This document shows positions 45,778 through 59,275 of a DNA stretch of 64,000 nt, in pieces. Numbering within the stretch: the first letter of the stretch is position 1; each line of letters opens with the position of its first letter. Below the pieces are notes generated by a model, which was given only the letters and a program-made list of their open reading frames with translations, did no database searches and had not been told where the DNA came from. Origin of the DNA: Branchiostoma floridae (lineage: Eukaryota; Chordata; Leptocardii; Amphioxiformes; Branchiostomatidae); the NCBI RefSeq assembly GCF_000003815.2, contig NC_049993.1:10912623-10976622 (forward strand), read 5' to 3'. Position numbers and translations under genes: made by a program.

Positions 45778-48700
45778 GATGTGGTTGGGACAAATCTATC
45801 CATTGCAAAGCCAAGTGACAAAGTCTGAGACACAAGTAATCGCATTTGTTGAGCCCTACAAAACTTAAAACTACTTACAAGTCCCTCCCACTGGAACTAC
45901 CCTGCTGAAGTTATAGTTATACCTGTAAGGTCACTGTTCTAACCCCTGTGAGGTCGTCTGTCTGAACTGGCAGTGACAACTTCCCTAATCCTCCCTCCCC
46001 TGTTTCCTGTCTCCCTCACTACTGCTGTCTGTCACATTTCCGACAACCTCCTGGCAACAATAGGTTAACTTTCCGATACTTGTCCTTCTCCCTGCAAACT
46101 TTACTGTTACATTACTTCAGTAATCCTTGCATAGCCTAAACTTTGGGAGGCAATTGGAAAATTTGTCACTCAAAAAATACTAAGAGAAAGAACACAATTG
46201 TTTGTAATGTAGCATATTTTCCCATCCTTCCATAGACCATTATCAAAGTCTATTGGTTAGTTTAGTGGTTAATGAATTTTCCATGGGTGGATTTTAATGA
46301 TATTTCTTTTCACATTGGAGTAAATAAGCCTTGTCCTTCGTGAAAAAATTCACATAGAAAGGCCTCTAGATCTTGCATTCAATTTAAATTGATGAGGATG
46401 AAATTAATGACCACAGGTGGCAGCACAGGCAATGCTGACTTCACTGAACCCTGACTTTGAACTGCACCTGTTCAACTCCAAACTTTCAAGTCTACTGCCT
46501 GAGGCACTTGCGGTTTTGTGGGTTTGTAACTTTCTTTAGCGGTTCGCTGATCAAAGGTTGAGATTTTCAGTGGTCAGCAAACAAGCCAAGCTCATCTCCT
46601 TCCTTCTGTTCAACTGGAGTTAACCTTCAGGAAAAAGCATTTAATCATTCACAGGGTTAACCAGTTGAAATGGCTTCTTTATTAGTCCACTGCACTGTAC
46701 TATAAGAATCCTATATCATTACCAAATGAATAGCTAACCCTCTAACTTCCCAGGCAATTGTGATACAAATTTGTTCCAAAGATTAGGTTTAAAAAAGCAA
46801 TCAGAATGATAAGCAAATTAGGTTATACAGTTTGTGACTTCACAGTAGTTGGCCATATCTTATTTAAAGCCAAAGGACCTGCTCTGTGAAATCGTGTTAC
46901 TCAATTGATAATAGCACAACCGATCTGTACCAGTTTGAACAGCCGCTCTCTTAATTGACTGTTCCCTTTTATAGCTCTTTGTACCGTTAATCACAGAGCA
47001 TTTCATGCTGCGCTCTCAAATGGGACAAAAATTCTGAGTATGTTTTGTGATGACACGTACTGAAGTGATCAGTCAGGACTTCCATACAAAGCAATATGGG
47101 GGAGGGGCAACGGTGTTGTTTCAAGCTATCCAATTTATCTTCTTGGTCTTCCAATATTTTTCTTTTTTTTTGCAAAAAAATCAGCATGAGGTCAACATAG
47201 GGGCTGATCGATGGGAGCAAATCTTGGAACTGGACAAAAAGCATATCCAGACTCAAAAGTTAAAAGGTTGAGAAAGACATACCAAAGATGAGACAAAAGT
47301 TAATGAGCCATGTCAGGACTGAGGACACTTCTTTTTCCATAGAGATGTCCGGTCCTTTGCTAGCATAGCTCAAGCAGTGCAACTTTGACAGTGGGAGGTA
47401 AATGACCTTGGCTTTCCTAGATGAAGTAGATCCTAAGCACAGGGATTTATTGAGCCAAACTGTGTGTAGTGTGCTGGACCATATGCCACAAAAGTGTCAA
47501 CCCAATTACCTTCCCCTGGTCTCCAACTTTCCCAAATAACTATGAAGTAAAGAGAACAAGATGTAAATTTAAAACCCAAGAAAAAAAAATATCAGTGAGT
47601 GATCGATACACCTTCTTGTAACCATCAGCAGAGATTGACAATACCAAAGGACAGCAAAAGAGGTAAATTTCTGAGGTGCCTATCTCAGTAACTGTGTGAT
47701 GAAATCGGGAGATTCCAAAATATATGTGATTAGGATTAGGTAAAAAGTCTTGATGGGAACATAGACATAAAACATGGCTTAACCAAATTGTGGTTTTAGC
47801 ATTTTCCCTTCCAATTTAACGGTGGATGAACAAGGAGCATTTGTCAGATTTTACCAGAATGAGCCTTCTCCATTCCCAGGTATGCATTAGTTGCAATGTT
47901 GATGTTCTTTCAGTCAAATAACATTCAGTAAAGTGTTACAGGTAAGGCAATGCCATTTTATAAAAGACTGTGCAATAAATCTACAATGTCCTTAAGTCAT
48001 CTACTCATTTAATTATACACACTTACTTAACACTCATATTACAGACAGACCGCAAAAACCTTCCTAAGTGACCTGCTCACAAAAACATTTTCAGTAAACA
48101 TATTCGGTACCACAATAGAAGTTAGAACCCATACCTTTGGTTATGAAATGAGTAATTGGGACCAGGCCTGAGGTCAAAAACTACTGATATCCATCACAGA
48201 ACGGAAGAGAAAAGCTATCAAAACATCAATGTTATTTTGCTGCAGGGAGCTCCACACAATGTAAGGACCTACTGCAACATTCCCTGCAGGTATCAGGATA
48301 CAAACAAGTCTGCAGGGTAAAAATCTTCTTTTATCAGCATTCAGCAATACAAAAACTTCTTAGGAGCCCCTCCCCTCTAAATGCAAGCTTCTTGAGAGAA
48401 AGACTTATAATCGATTTCAACGCTCTATAAAAAGGGGAAATGTTCACTGTGGTTTTGTATTCTAGGTGTTCATAATGATCTCCTCATTGCAAACTTATAA
48501 CCACCACAAATGTTCCCCCTTTTATAGTGATGCCAGTTTCAACCTCAAACTCAAAAACAACACTCTATTTTCTCCATAGCTCCGCAAAATTAGATCTGTG
48601 AACATTTGCCCTTTTACAGTATTGGTAGGCAATTGTCTAAATCTTTTAAGATCCTTCAAGCAGAAAAATAATTATTCTTGGGGAATCCTATGATCGAAAG

Positions 48701-49009
48701 AAGACATTGATTCCAGTAGGAAAACTGTTACAATGGCATCGGGATCACAATTGTGCAACAAGAGGAGCCAGAAAAATCCATGATTGTTTCGCACCCTGAG
48801 GAGTAATTGATCCTATGAATTACTTTGCGAAGATTGAATTTTAATTGCCACTGGTGCCTTAACAATGGGTGATATGCCCCGGGGAATCTGGCTCATTTTT
48901 TTTAACAAACACACCCACCACAAATGAGTGTGATTTATGTAGAGATGGGGACAATACAAAACCATTCTTTAAATTTGATCTAAACAAGCAGCAAAATGTG
49001 TTATGGCAC
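45778..49009. other. Non-coding stretch, nothing supported
   Basis: AT-rich, with only chance frames under 90 codons. No splice-bounded conserved segment was recognised. Confidence 0.4.
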
Positions 49010-49195
49010 AGTGGATTTATGTTTGCGGTTTTTGTAGTTGCCACTTCACCGTGAATTTAAAACCACAGCGAACATTTTTCCATGGCAGTAAGATACTACA
49101 GTGCATGGTGCTACCGCGAACTTAAAACCGCCACGAAAAGTCCTTTTTCCAGCTACCGCGAAATTAAATATCCGCCAACTTAAATGCATTTACAG
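49010..49195. mobile_element. MITE family A, left-truncated or diverged copy
   Basis: The right end TGCATTTACAG is followed by TA. The interior shares ctaccgcgaaattaaat, ttttccatggcagtaaga and agtgcatg blocks with the copy at 56213-56421. The left terminal repeat is degraded beyond recognition. Confidence 0.75.
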
Positions 49196-52100
49196 TATAT
49201 GACCAACAGACAAAAACAATAGTTGATAATTCTGAATAATCATACATATGATCATGAACACGAGTTATTCTGTTATATATGAAGTCACACATCTTTTTGG
49301 TTTTCACAGTTCAACATTTATTAGCCAACATTATGACAATATCCCATCCTTGAATCTCTGTGTAGTAAGGCACAAACTTTCATTTTTAACCTCAGAATCT
49401 TGATTCCATGTTGATTTTTCAGTCTAGCTCAGCAAATTATCTTCCAGCGTTAAATTCTTCCAACATGACAGTTTATTTGAGATTCCACAACCTGGACCCT
49501 GTATACTGACATCCAGCCTCAGTTTTATGTGAGATTAATACGTTGGAGAGCAAAAGTTATCCAAACTGAACTGGAAAAGTCTCCAGAAGTTATCCAAACT
49601 GATCCGCTAAGGCCTGCCCTGGTCACAAGGTCACACCAGAGGTGCGACATTCAACCATGAAGGGGTAAATATAACAGGATTCTATGAGAAACTCTACACA
49701 AGCAATATATACTGTACTATCTATAATGGCAATAACTTTATCATTTGTACTGCTAATGTGACAGTGTAATACTATGTCAATATTTCAATACCAGGTCACC
49801 ATTGTAAATATCAATATGTCTTGTGAATATATATTTTACAACTTATTGTCAATTTAAACATATACCATCCTGGTGAATCTGAAGTGGAAATGAAAAAATT
49901 TCCAAAAAAAGAGCTACACATTGCTCAAAATCACGACCGGAGCATGTCCAGACCGCAAGATAACGAAACCAGATGTTTTGCTGCCCTACTGTAGAAAGCT
50001 GCTAGGGGACTCAAAATCTAATCAATTGTTTCCTGCCAACCATATTAACAAACCAAACAGCATAAAAAAATCCATGCATGCTTTATCGGCTTATGCTGTT
50101 CACAACCACACAGACAGACACACAAACACACACACTTGACAAAGGTAACAAATTACAGATTCCACTCCTATTCCACATTGGCTATAGCAACAAGCCAGTC
50201 CTTGAACATTGAACTATAATGAAGGGAGTTTGGCTCTGGCTGATATATCCAGGAGATTAGTTTGATTTAGGGAAGCCGGCCAACCATCCCTCACTGTCGG
50301 ACATGGGCAATAGCCACGCTAAATAGCAATACACAGGGCCAATATGTCTTCAGACGAGGAGCCCGCCGCGCTCTTATAAAACCACCAGTTGCGGGTTGTA
50401 CGCAGGCTGGACACATACATCAGAGCAAGTCCCAGAAAATGAAATTTCATTTTCCTGTCAGGGGTGTCAGAGGATTAATGGGGTTAGGAAGATTGCCAAT
50501 TTTATGGTCCTACAGTTGTTGGTGTAGACATGTAGACTAGTGAGGCCCGCCTAGACCAAACGCTGATAGTGATGTCAAATTGGACTTGGCAAATCTGTCA
50601 TACTGCTGATCAGATTGTGGGTCAGGAAAGGTACAAGCAAACTTATGTGAATTCAACTGTTGGTGATGGAAATATGAAAAAAAACTGCTGCACGGAAAAT
50701 TTATACTCGCAGTATATCCTAAAAGGCACATATTAGTACGGAAAGTTTTTCCAGGATTTCGATCCATGGCGGTGCAAGCTACCATTTCAGCCCTGCTTTA
50801 CACACTACTGTGATGCCAGATTGGTCCAAGGAATGACAAAAAAAATATGTTAATTGGACTGAAAGTCAAAATTGAAACAGAAGTTCAAAGGGAGCAATAT
50901 GGGTACAGGATTCCTCAAAAACTCTCTGTTTTCATCTTGCAAAGAAATGTCTGACAACCATGTGCTTTGACTTTTATTAATGGAGTTACCTGGTCCTGTA
51001 ATTTTGCAGAATGCCATGAAAGTACAGGTGATAAGCTGCACATACACAAACATGGACGATGAACTCTCTTCAATTTGGCTTTAGACAGGAATGAGAGATA
51101 GCAATGCAACAATTCCTGGAAAGTTAAGAATACCTAAATATGGTCATACTGCTGCATTCCAGGATACTGCTGGAAAGACAGCAGAAATATGTGGAAATGA
51201 AGTAATTAAGTCAATTATCTCACTTAATCCCATAAATTTGTAAATCATAGATAGTCTGTAATCATTTACCAATTACAAGTAACAAGTACTGTATGCTAGC
51301 TTAGCCATATGAGTTGGTACTAATTACATTGTTAATAGGATGAGACAATAACTATGAAGTAAATAACTGTTGTAAACATGTCTTTCAATGTTTCTAGCTA
51401 TGAGCTTCTGGTTTGAAGGCTTGAAACTTGTACTGTGCAAAAGTCAAATTTGATACATACACATTATGCTTTTCATTTGCACAACAGACAACTACCCTCT
51501 TTAGATAATTTGGTAGGCCTTAAAATGCAGCTATCTTCTTTATCATTGGAAACTGTTTTCTATCTTTTGGCACTGACTTATTTGGCAAACGATAACAGCT
51601 AGAACTTGACTGGGCCCGCAGCACACCAGGCTTATGTGGGAATCCCTGGATATCCCTGGGAAACACCATCACTATTCCTTCCCAGAGGCGGCGCTCCTAC
51701 CTCCCATGTCACTGCCAGTAACAACTGATAAAGAACCTATTTTGGTACTTCAATGCAAGACACTTAGATATAACTTCATCACAGATATAAGGCTTATCAT
51801 CTCAAACATATACTTGCTACTATATGTATATGATTCAACTATGAAGTTTTATATGCAGGAAAACAAAGTTTACAGTTTGTTAGTAGAAAGGTTTGTGCCT
51901 TGATCTTGATGAAGAAAAAGTCACTAAAAACAATCAAAGGATGAGCAACTGTTTTGTTATTGAATCAAAATCTGAAGAACGGTACAACAATTTTCTACCA
52001 ACAGTTGCCACCACAAACGGATTGTCCTTCCTAAATTGATGTATTTATCAACAGAAGGATATCGATGCCAACAACAACAAAATCTTACAATAGATCTATG

Positions 52101-53532
52101 CAGCTCTGAGATTGTCCTCTTAGGGTCTCGTTCCGGTATTACTCCGCCGGTGGACACTCAAACGTAGATCCTTCCAAAATATAAATGGGGCCCCAAATCG
52201 TGTGTTTATGTAGGTGATAAATTGCCTTTTATCGCCCCCATGTCATATGGAAGGATTTGAGATGAAAGGTTGTGTATTTCTGACAGGATCAGTTGGAAAA
52301 GTTTCGGCATTCGGGCGATTCTCGGACGTGTACGTTTGTTTGTCCTGAGTAATGCGGTAAGCGGGTCACTGAAGGAAAGCCCCACTTTCTGGATAGTTTT
52401 TCTGTGCAGTTATAGATATTATAAAAATCGATCCATCGGTCAGATTTTGAGGGTATTTTTGTTATTGATTACTGGATAAGTGCTCTTGTAATAGAAATGA
52501 AAACATCTCCAGCAGAACGGTTTCTTTATTGGATTTTCGCCCATTAAAGTTGCATAATAATACGTTGTTTTCAATGAGAGAGCAAAAGTCCGGAATGAGA
52601 CCTTAGTTCTACTGTATCGCTGCCAGGATGTGACCTTCTGTCTGGTGTTGATAACTGACCTTTGGACTCCCAGCTGTTCTGTTTTCTTTGCTTCAGTGTC
52701 AAGAATCATCCACACTTCATTCAGACAGCCAAGAGAACTGGCCCAACAATTTTTGGCCAAGGATTATAGTTTATACACAACAGGGGTGGCTGCCAAGGAC
52801 AGAATGTCATTTTACTATTTTGTACTATGCTAAAAGAATCCTTGGACCATAAAAATGTCAATATGCCTAGAAACATTTCTACTACAAACTATATTTACCC
52901 TTCAAATACTAACTGTATTCATGAATGACTCCTTGTCTACGTTAGCTGACCCTTCTGAAAACTCCTTCTGAGTTAAATACCAAATTTATAATACTGTAAT
53001 ACCAAATGCTTCCCCTTTGATTTATATCTTTTGGAATATCCCTGACATTAGTCTCTTTATATACAGAAACTTTAAATGACATAGGAAATGACCTCATTTG
53101 TCACAAGACCTGCAGTCCCCTTCACCAGGTCACCGACCCCTTGGAGACAAGGCCTTCTGGGAAGGACAATTTCATGGGATTGATCCTTTGCACAAACTCC
53201 CATCAGCACTTGGTGCTGTGGGCACGCTGAACCTCTGTCAAGGCTATGATTCAAACTTCACAACACAATTAATCATCACCCTTAAGGTTCAGCTGCTACT
53301 GGGTGCACTTAATCACTTACTAATAACGATGTTCGCCTGGCCCGACTTTCTGAGGCATCCATCAAAACTTTGTGTTCATGGTGGTGAATGTTGAGTTTTC
53401 CGTGGCAAGCAAATTGACCAGTGCCTCGTATGATGCATCTGGTGTATGTGCTTCACATAAGAAGTTGTATAACACGTTACAATTCTATCTTTTCCTGTCC
53501 ATTACTTTGAATCGACTAATGACTAACAACTA
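49196..53532. other. Non-coding stretch between repeats, nothing supported
   Basis: Includes a GC-richer patch near 50340-50400 and short frames at 52270-52480 and 53098-53394. None has family resemblance or convincing splice sites. The missing first exon of the MuSK-type gene could lie here but was not identified. Confidence 0.35.
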
Positions 53533-53633
53533 CTGTAAATGCAGAAACTTTCGCGGTGGTTTAATGTTCGCGGTTTTCGCGGTGGGCGTGTCCCTGCAAA
53601 TCCCCGCGAACTTCATTACATTAAATTTTACAG
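53533..53633. mobile_element. MITE family A, internally deleted copy (about 100 bp)
   Basis: Left end TA-CTGTAAATGCAG; right end TTTTACAG-TA. Only the outer ttcgcggtgg and gttttcgcgg blocks remain. Flanking TA on both sides supports TA target-site duplication. Confidence 0.8.
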
Positions 53634-54519
53634 TAACCTGTAATTTAACTTTGAAAGGAAGGGAATATTTCTGGCAAGTGTATCTGGTAAACATTATGGT
53701 TTTCCCTTCTAACATCTGCTTGGAGATGAGATTCAGACCAGACCAAGGCTGTCTCCAGGACCCATTCCTCCATTCCGGTATGTTGTTGGGACGAACAAAA
53801 ATTTCACCTCATCCATCTCCAAAATAAGAATTTCGTGATATGAGATGCATGAAATTGTATCTTCGTGATGGATTAGATAACCAAAATAAACATGGGCTCC
53901 CAAACAATGAGTGGGACAAAAAAAAACTTCAATCTGGAGACAGCCCTGTTGCAGGCACTGTGACTTCTCTGTCATTTCCTGGGTCTGCCCTCTAGGCCAG
54001 CCTTTAGTAATCCTGTCAGTAGTGTACAGTTTAAACAGTGCTCAGCTGCAGTAACCCTGTACAATTAACCTCCATGCTGTAACCATGTTCCAGCTGCTAC
54101 TGTGTATTTTGCTGCACTTTTGCCTTGTGTCAATCATCATACTGTATTTGGTATTTTATTTTGACCTTTTCCCTGAATGTTCAAACTGGTGAAGTACAGA
54201 ATACTCAGATATGAAGATTTTCAAAATAGAATCCCTTTGAAATATTTACCTTATCCCACTCTAGTTTACATATTCAAAATCTCAATGTAGTGATATCTAT
54301 TATTGTCCACTTTGGGTCGTGGCCAAATCTCAAGGCGCATCATGCAAAAGCCATAGAGTTCTCATGAGCAATAAAGAATGGCAAAAGTATTATGATCTTT
54401 CACCAAGACTCTTCTTTATACAAAGGCAACCAGTGACACAACAGAATAAATAGAAACAATTTGGATGAATCAGCAAATGGGTACATCTAAACTTAACTCA
54501 TTATGATACTATAAATATT

Positions 54520-57389
54520 TCACAATGTTTTATCATTCAAAATGTAGGTCAAAGCGTACTGCTGCACTACTAGTGCATCATCAGGGAGTGCAGCGTTACC
54601 AAAGCCATATGTTGCCATGTGAGGATTGGATGAGTACAGATAAACAGTCAGGTCCTGAGCTGAGATGCTCCATAGATAACCCAACAGCTGATCATGATCA
54701 GCACCTGTCAATTCTAGGAGATTTCCTATGTCTGTACCACTTGTCCATCCTGGTGCGCTTTGGCCAAATTCAACAACACATTTGGACATTACCCAGTGGA
54801 GCTTAGCCTACATGCTACCCTGGTTAGTTTACCAGGGCTGCCATATCAACCCTCACAAACTAGTTGGTAAGGTGAAAGTTTGTAAGGGGAAATATAAAGC
54901 GCCCCAGTAAACTAACTACATTGGTACCAAAGCAATGGAGGACTGGCAATACCTCCCTGGATATCATGTACATGTACGTACAAATCTTTGCCAGTTAGCG
55001 CATAGCCTGGATACCAGACCCCAGCCCGATCTCAAAAACATCTATTGCAGAGATAGAGATTGGGCTGGGGTCTGGTATCCAGGCTAGTTAGCGCATGGAA
55101 ACTTGCCAGCCATCAAGCACTGTGCATCATGGGACAGAAGACGACAAAATTCTGTCCACAGCTGCTGTGCAAGGGCTCAAGCCATACACAGCCTTCTTCT
55201 TGTAGTGGTATGGCCATGAATTCCTCCCATGGTCAAGTTTAAGTTAAGTGGCAAGAGATCGCAATTGTTTGGTCTGAGCTAAAAGGGTCAGCAGCCCTTG
55301 ATAAATGCTGAAGTTGACCTTGATACACCTTGACTGCACAAGTGTGGCCAGACTGCTTAACTTTGTATTACATGCTTACACATGTCATCTCTCATGACAA
55401 TCCTCAAGTTCCTAACATGCATACACGTAGTACCCATTACAATGCATGTCTTGTACACTAATGCTGCTTATACTTGCATATACAATTGAAATGAAATAAT
55501 CTAAACATCTTTGACATGAAATAACCTACACGTCCCTTAAATCTATAAAATGCTCAAGTTTATGTTACTCCGTACAACTCCCAGCAGAAGCAGATCTTTT
55601 AATACAGCAAAAATTCTGAAAAAAGGCTGAAGACAAATTGTCCAGGAATGTTTAAACATTACTGGCTGCTAATGATGTGATCCAACCAAGACAGCACCTT
55701 TCAGCACTTATCGATGGTAGTTCTCCTAGTTGAAAGAGACCAGTTCCTGATTTAGTTGCTGTATAAGAGGAAATTTGTTATCTTTATTGTTTGGTCCTCT
55801 TGGCCGACACCTGTAGTAAAATGACAGACGATACGGATGTGATTTAGAGTTTAATTTTGCTGCAGATCGGCCTCCCTCATGCAATCTGTAGCCTTGAGTT
55901 TCCAAAATAAATTGCTGTAATATCAAACTGCAGTTGGACATTATTAGGCCACAAAGATTGAATGTCACTTCTCTTAATCACTTTCTGATATGTAAAACAT
56001 TGAAAGAATTTGGGACATTTGTCTAAGGCACATACATGTATGTGAAAAAGTTCTCTAATCTTATTCAAAGAAATAATGCTACAATTTACAGTCATTATCA
56101 TTATGTTTCCTGAGGAGGAATCATATTATTTTTGCTCTTGTGTTCTTCTTCTTCTGTCATGAACCAATCAGAACTTAGAACTGCTGGTGACATTTGGCTG
56201 TTCCAGCAAATACTGTAAATGCAGAAATGTTCGCGGTGGATTAATGTTCCCGGTTTTCGCGGCGGCCGCTTCACTGCGAATTTTAAACCACCGCGAACAT
56301 TTTTCCATAACAGTAAGAGACTACAGTGCATGTTGCTACCACGAAATTAAATCCACCGCGAAAAGTCCATTTTCCCCGCTACCGCGAAATTAAATCCCCG
56401 CGAAATTAAATGCATTTACAGCATGAGGAAAATAATAGCTGTTCCAGCAAATATGCAAAAATATTAGCTGTTCCAGCAAATATGACCAAAATATTTGCCG
56501 TTCCAGCAAGTATGACCAAAATATTAGCTGTTCCAAAATATGAACATTTAGACCTTTGCAATAGCAACACCTGTATTGGTGATTACAGGTTTACCATGTT
56601 GGTTTCGTAAAAGAAAAATCACTGGGAAAGAAAACATCCTGCATTTTCTCAAAAATGTTGTCTGGCTAGATCAGTATTCTTCCTGAAGTTCCTCCTAAAA
56701 TATTTACCGAGGTCCATTTATTAAAGTTCAATATTATATGCTATATGTTACTCTATATCAAAAAACAGAAAATGATTAATGCGAACTTTTTTTTCAGGAT
56801 ATACAATTTCCTCCTTCCCATGCTGACTGTACTACAATATTGAGTGGTCCACAAGCGCTATATAATCATGCTACCAATTACGTTTCCTGGCAGCATCCTA
56901 GCCTGAGTCTTCAGGATGTAATAGAAGTTGGAATCTCTACCATCCAGACCATGCTGAAGCTCAGGCCCTTGGGGTCTGCAGCAATGTGATCTCACCCTGG
57001 GGAGGGGGGCAACATTTGTTCTTACTTACCTTCCTACAAAGTTCATGGGAAAAAGTCATATCTTCAATTATCTGGTAAATGGTAGGCTCCAGGCTCTGTG
57101 GAACATTCTGGGGTGGACTGTATTTAATTTCAATACAGCCAAGGAGGAAACAAGGAAACACAAGTTTTAGGAAACATCATTCATCAAACAAGAGTTCCTG
57201 TCCCATAAAGAAGTAAAATAGTAGATTCTTATTCATTTAGAAAAAAGATAAAGAATATGTATGCACAAAGCGATGTAATTATATCATGGGGAAACATTGG
57301 ATAAATGTTTTGTATAACATATTCTGTGTAACTCAAACTCTACCATCCAGGGCTGTAACTGGTCGGCCGGATGCTGGGCAGGCTAGCTG
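54520..57389 (-). CDS. Unidentified gene, three 3' exons (partial)
   Basis: I do not recognise this protein. Three minus-strand segments fit one reading frame. 57344-57389 has acceptor ctcgcttacag and donor GGATG|gtagag. 57030-57117 has acceptor ttaaatacag and donor GGAAG|gtaagt. 54520-54807 has acceptor gcatgtag and ends in TGA. Phases match at both joins (2 to 1, 0 to 0). Read together they give SLPSIRPTSYSPGCPPQN, LEPTIYQIIEDMTFSHELCR, then AKLHWVMSKCVVEFGQSAPG, NLLELTGADHDQLLGYLWSI and ATYGFGNAALPDDALVVQQY, ending NDKTL. Composition is that of a globular domain, with no signal peptide, helix span or low complexity. A close poly(A) hexamer was not seen. It could also be a decayed gene copy. 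Confidence 0.4.
54993..55096. mobile_element. Short palindromic insertion with 11 bp direct repeats
   Basis: Arms 55004-55033 and 55056-55085 are reverse complements with one mismatch over 30 bp (agcctggataccagacccca...). The unit is flanked on both sides by AGTTAGCGCAT (54993-55003 and 55086-55096), which looks like a target-site duplication. It sits in the last intron of the unidentified minus-strand gene, if that gene is real. Confidence 0.8.
56213..56421. mobile_element. MITE family A copy (209 bp) inserted in a 30 bp tandem repeat
   Basis: Left end TA-CTGTAAATGCAG, right end TGCATTTACAG followed by ca. Flanks on both sides carry gctgttccagcaaat. The interior is CpG-rich palindromic blocks identical in order to the 7919-8517 copy. 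Confidence 0.85.
56428..56540 (+). repeat. Tandem repeat of about 30 bp
   Basis: Four units of agctgttccagcaaatatga with a ccaaaatatt tail. Another unit lies left of the adjacent MITE at about 56196-56212, so the MITE seems to have landed inside the array. Confidence 0.85.
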
Positions 57390-58211
57390 CTGTAAGCGAG
57401 ATATAATCAGGCTAGATATAACAGGCTATTTGAAAGAAATGGCCTTGAGCAGAACCCCCATCACCATTCTGTAGGTGCACAATCCTGTATCAACAAATTT
57501 CAGCCTGGGATTGCACGATACTGGATTCCGATGCTGCCATTTGGATGATTGAATGTTGACTAGTGGTGGTTCTGTGGCCCTGTTCCAAACCTTCGGAGGC
57601 TCACTGCCAGGTTTAAGTGGCCATAAGCCATATAGACACATACTTAGTTATCACCCCAGTAGGAGCTGTGCATCACGAACATACTGATTCACCCTTGGGA
57701 CGGTTCAAAGGAATACAACCAGATATAAATATCCTTATCCTACATTGGCATCAAATGATAATACAAGTGATAGATTATCATTTATTTCTACAGCCTGTCA
57801 TTTTCTCCCTTTGATCTACCTTAACTGCTACTAATATGGCAGTATAACATTAGTTACATACAAGCATCATCAACAATATCACCAGTCAAAAAGAGTGGAG
57901 CAAAACAAACATGAGCAGTTGTAAGGATTCACCTTTCTTTTGGTGATAATTACTTGAGGTAATTTAACTGATTTTAACAAATGTGTACATTTTTTTCTAC
58001 CTCCAGTGGGGCCTTCAACAGTTTGATTATTTTTAGTCCAGGACTCCTGGAAGCTGAACATATGAATCAAGCTTCAAACTGATCTTCCCAGGTGAACTAT
58101 ACCTATACAGTCACTCATTATAGTACAGTCTATACGTCAGAATGCAAACAAAAGAAAGGAGTAACTTATAACAAATGGATTTAACAACGACTAAGTAATA
58201 GTAGCTATGTT

Positions 58212-58678
58212 NNNNNNNNNNNNNNNNNNNNNNNNNNNNNNNNNNNNNNNNNNNNNNNNNNNNNNNNNNNNNNNNNNNNNNNNNNNNNNNNNNNNNNNNN
58301 NNNNNNNNNNNNNNNNNNNNNNNNNNNNNNNNNNNNNNNNNNNNNNNNNNNNNNNNNNNNNNNNNNNNNNNNNNNNNNNNNNNNNNNNNNNNNNNNNNNN
58401 NNNNNNNNNNNNNNNNNNNNNNNNNNNNNNNNNNNNNNNNNNNNNNNNNNNNNNNNNNNNNNNNNNNNNNNNNNNNNNNNNNNNNNNNNNNNNNNNNNNN
58501 NNNNNNNNNNNNNNNNNNNNNNNNNNNNNNNNNNNNNNNNNNNNNNNNNNNNNNNNNNNNNNNNNNNNNNNNNNNNNNNNNNNNNNNNNNNNNNNNNNNN
58601 NNNNNNNNNNNNNNNNNNNNNNNNNNNNNNNNNNNNNNNNNNNNNNNNNNNNNNNNNNNNNNNNNNNNNNNNNNNNNN
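58212..58678. other. Assembly gap (467 N)
   Basis: Unknown bases. Frames reported across it are meaningless. Exons of the unidentified minus-strand gene could be hidden here. Confidence 1.
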
Positions 58679-59275
58679 CAACAATGTGTATGTTTGAAAC
58701 ATTACTAGAAGTGTAGCTCCACCTTGCTTTATTTTAGGCTTTTTGACCATTGATCTGTGCTGTAACCTCATATAAAGTACGCACCCCAATTTTGGCAGCT
58801 ATGTTCTCAATCGCATTAGGTATGACTTCCCATTTACATGGGACTTTATTCGAGAATATACGGTAGCATAAACAACTACCCAAGAACCTAATCAATTACT
58901 ATTTACTTTACAAACATCTCCATATTTGTTGAATTGCTGCAAAGTGGACAAGCCCTTAGCTTTTCACACCCACTGTTATTCTTTCTGTTACTTATCACAT
59001 CTACACCTCCTCTCACCTTGCTGACAAGAAAAACACATAAATCAGGTCCTTTTGTCTGCAGTTAATTGGATGTCAAGCAGAGATTCCCTAATTAGATTAG
59101 AGAAAAACTCAGTGGAAAGACAAACACCAAAGACAAGGGACAAACTCCTGTGTCTGTAGTTCCCCATGGGAAGCCTAACATCATTATTATAAACAGCTGC
59201 AACTGATAGACTATAAAGTCTTTTTCAAAAGCTGTCATGCTGTCTCTTTACCTTGATCACTGATGGCCATGTATA

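Noticed and set aside
45600..45845. Long frames on both strands of Asp-Gly-Trp-Met or Ile-His-Pro-Ser repeats
   Set aside because: They are translations of the (GGAT)n microsatellite, whose 4 bp unit leaves all frames open.
51634..51720. Minus-strand ATG followed by a phase-1 donor near 51700 as first MuSK exon
   Set aside because: It would give only two residues before Ig1 and no signal peptide.
53098..53394. Plus-strand 98-codon frame with some protein-like texture
   Set aside because: No recognised motif, no convincing acceptor or donor in phase with a neighbour, and the opposite strand is also open.
57344..57389. Segment as the missing leader-adjacent exon of the MuSK-type gene (it can end in phase 1)
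   Set aside because: No signal peptide precedes it, and the other frame joins better with the 57030-57117 and 54520-54807 segments.
58205..58789. Frames of about 170-190 codons
   Set aside because: Nearly all residues come from the N gap.
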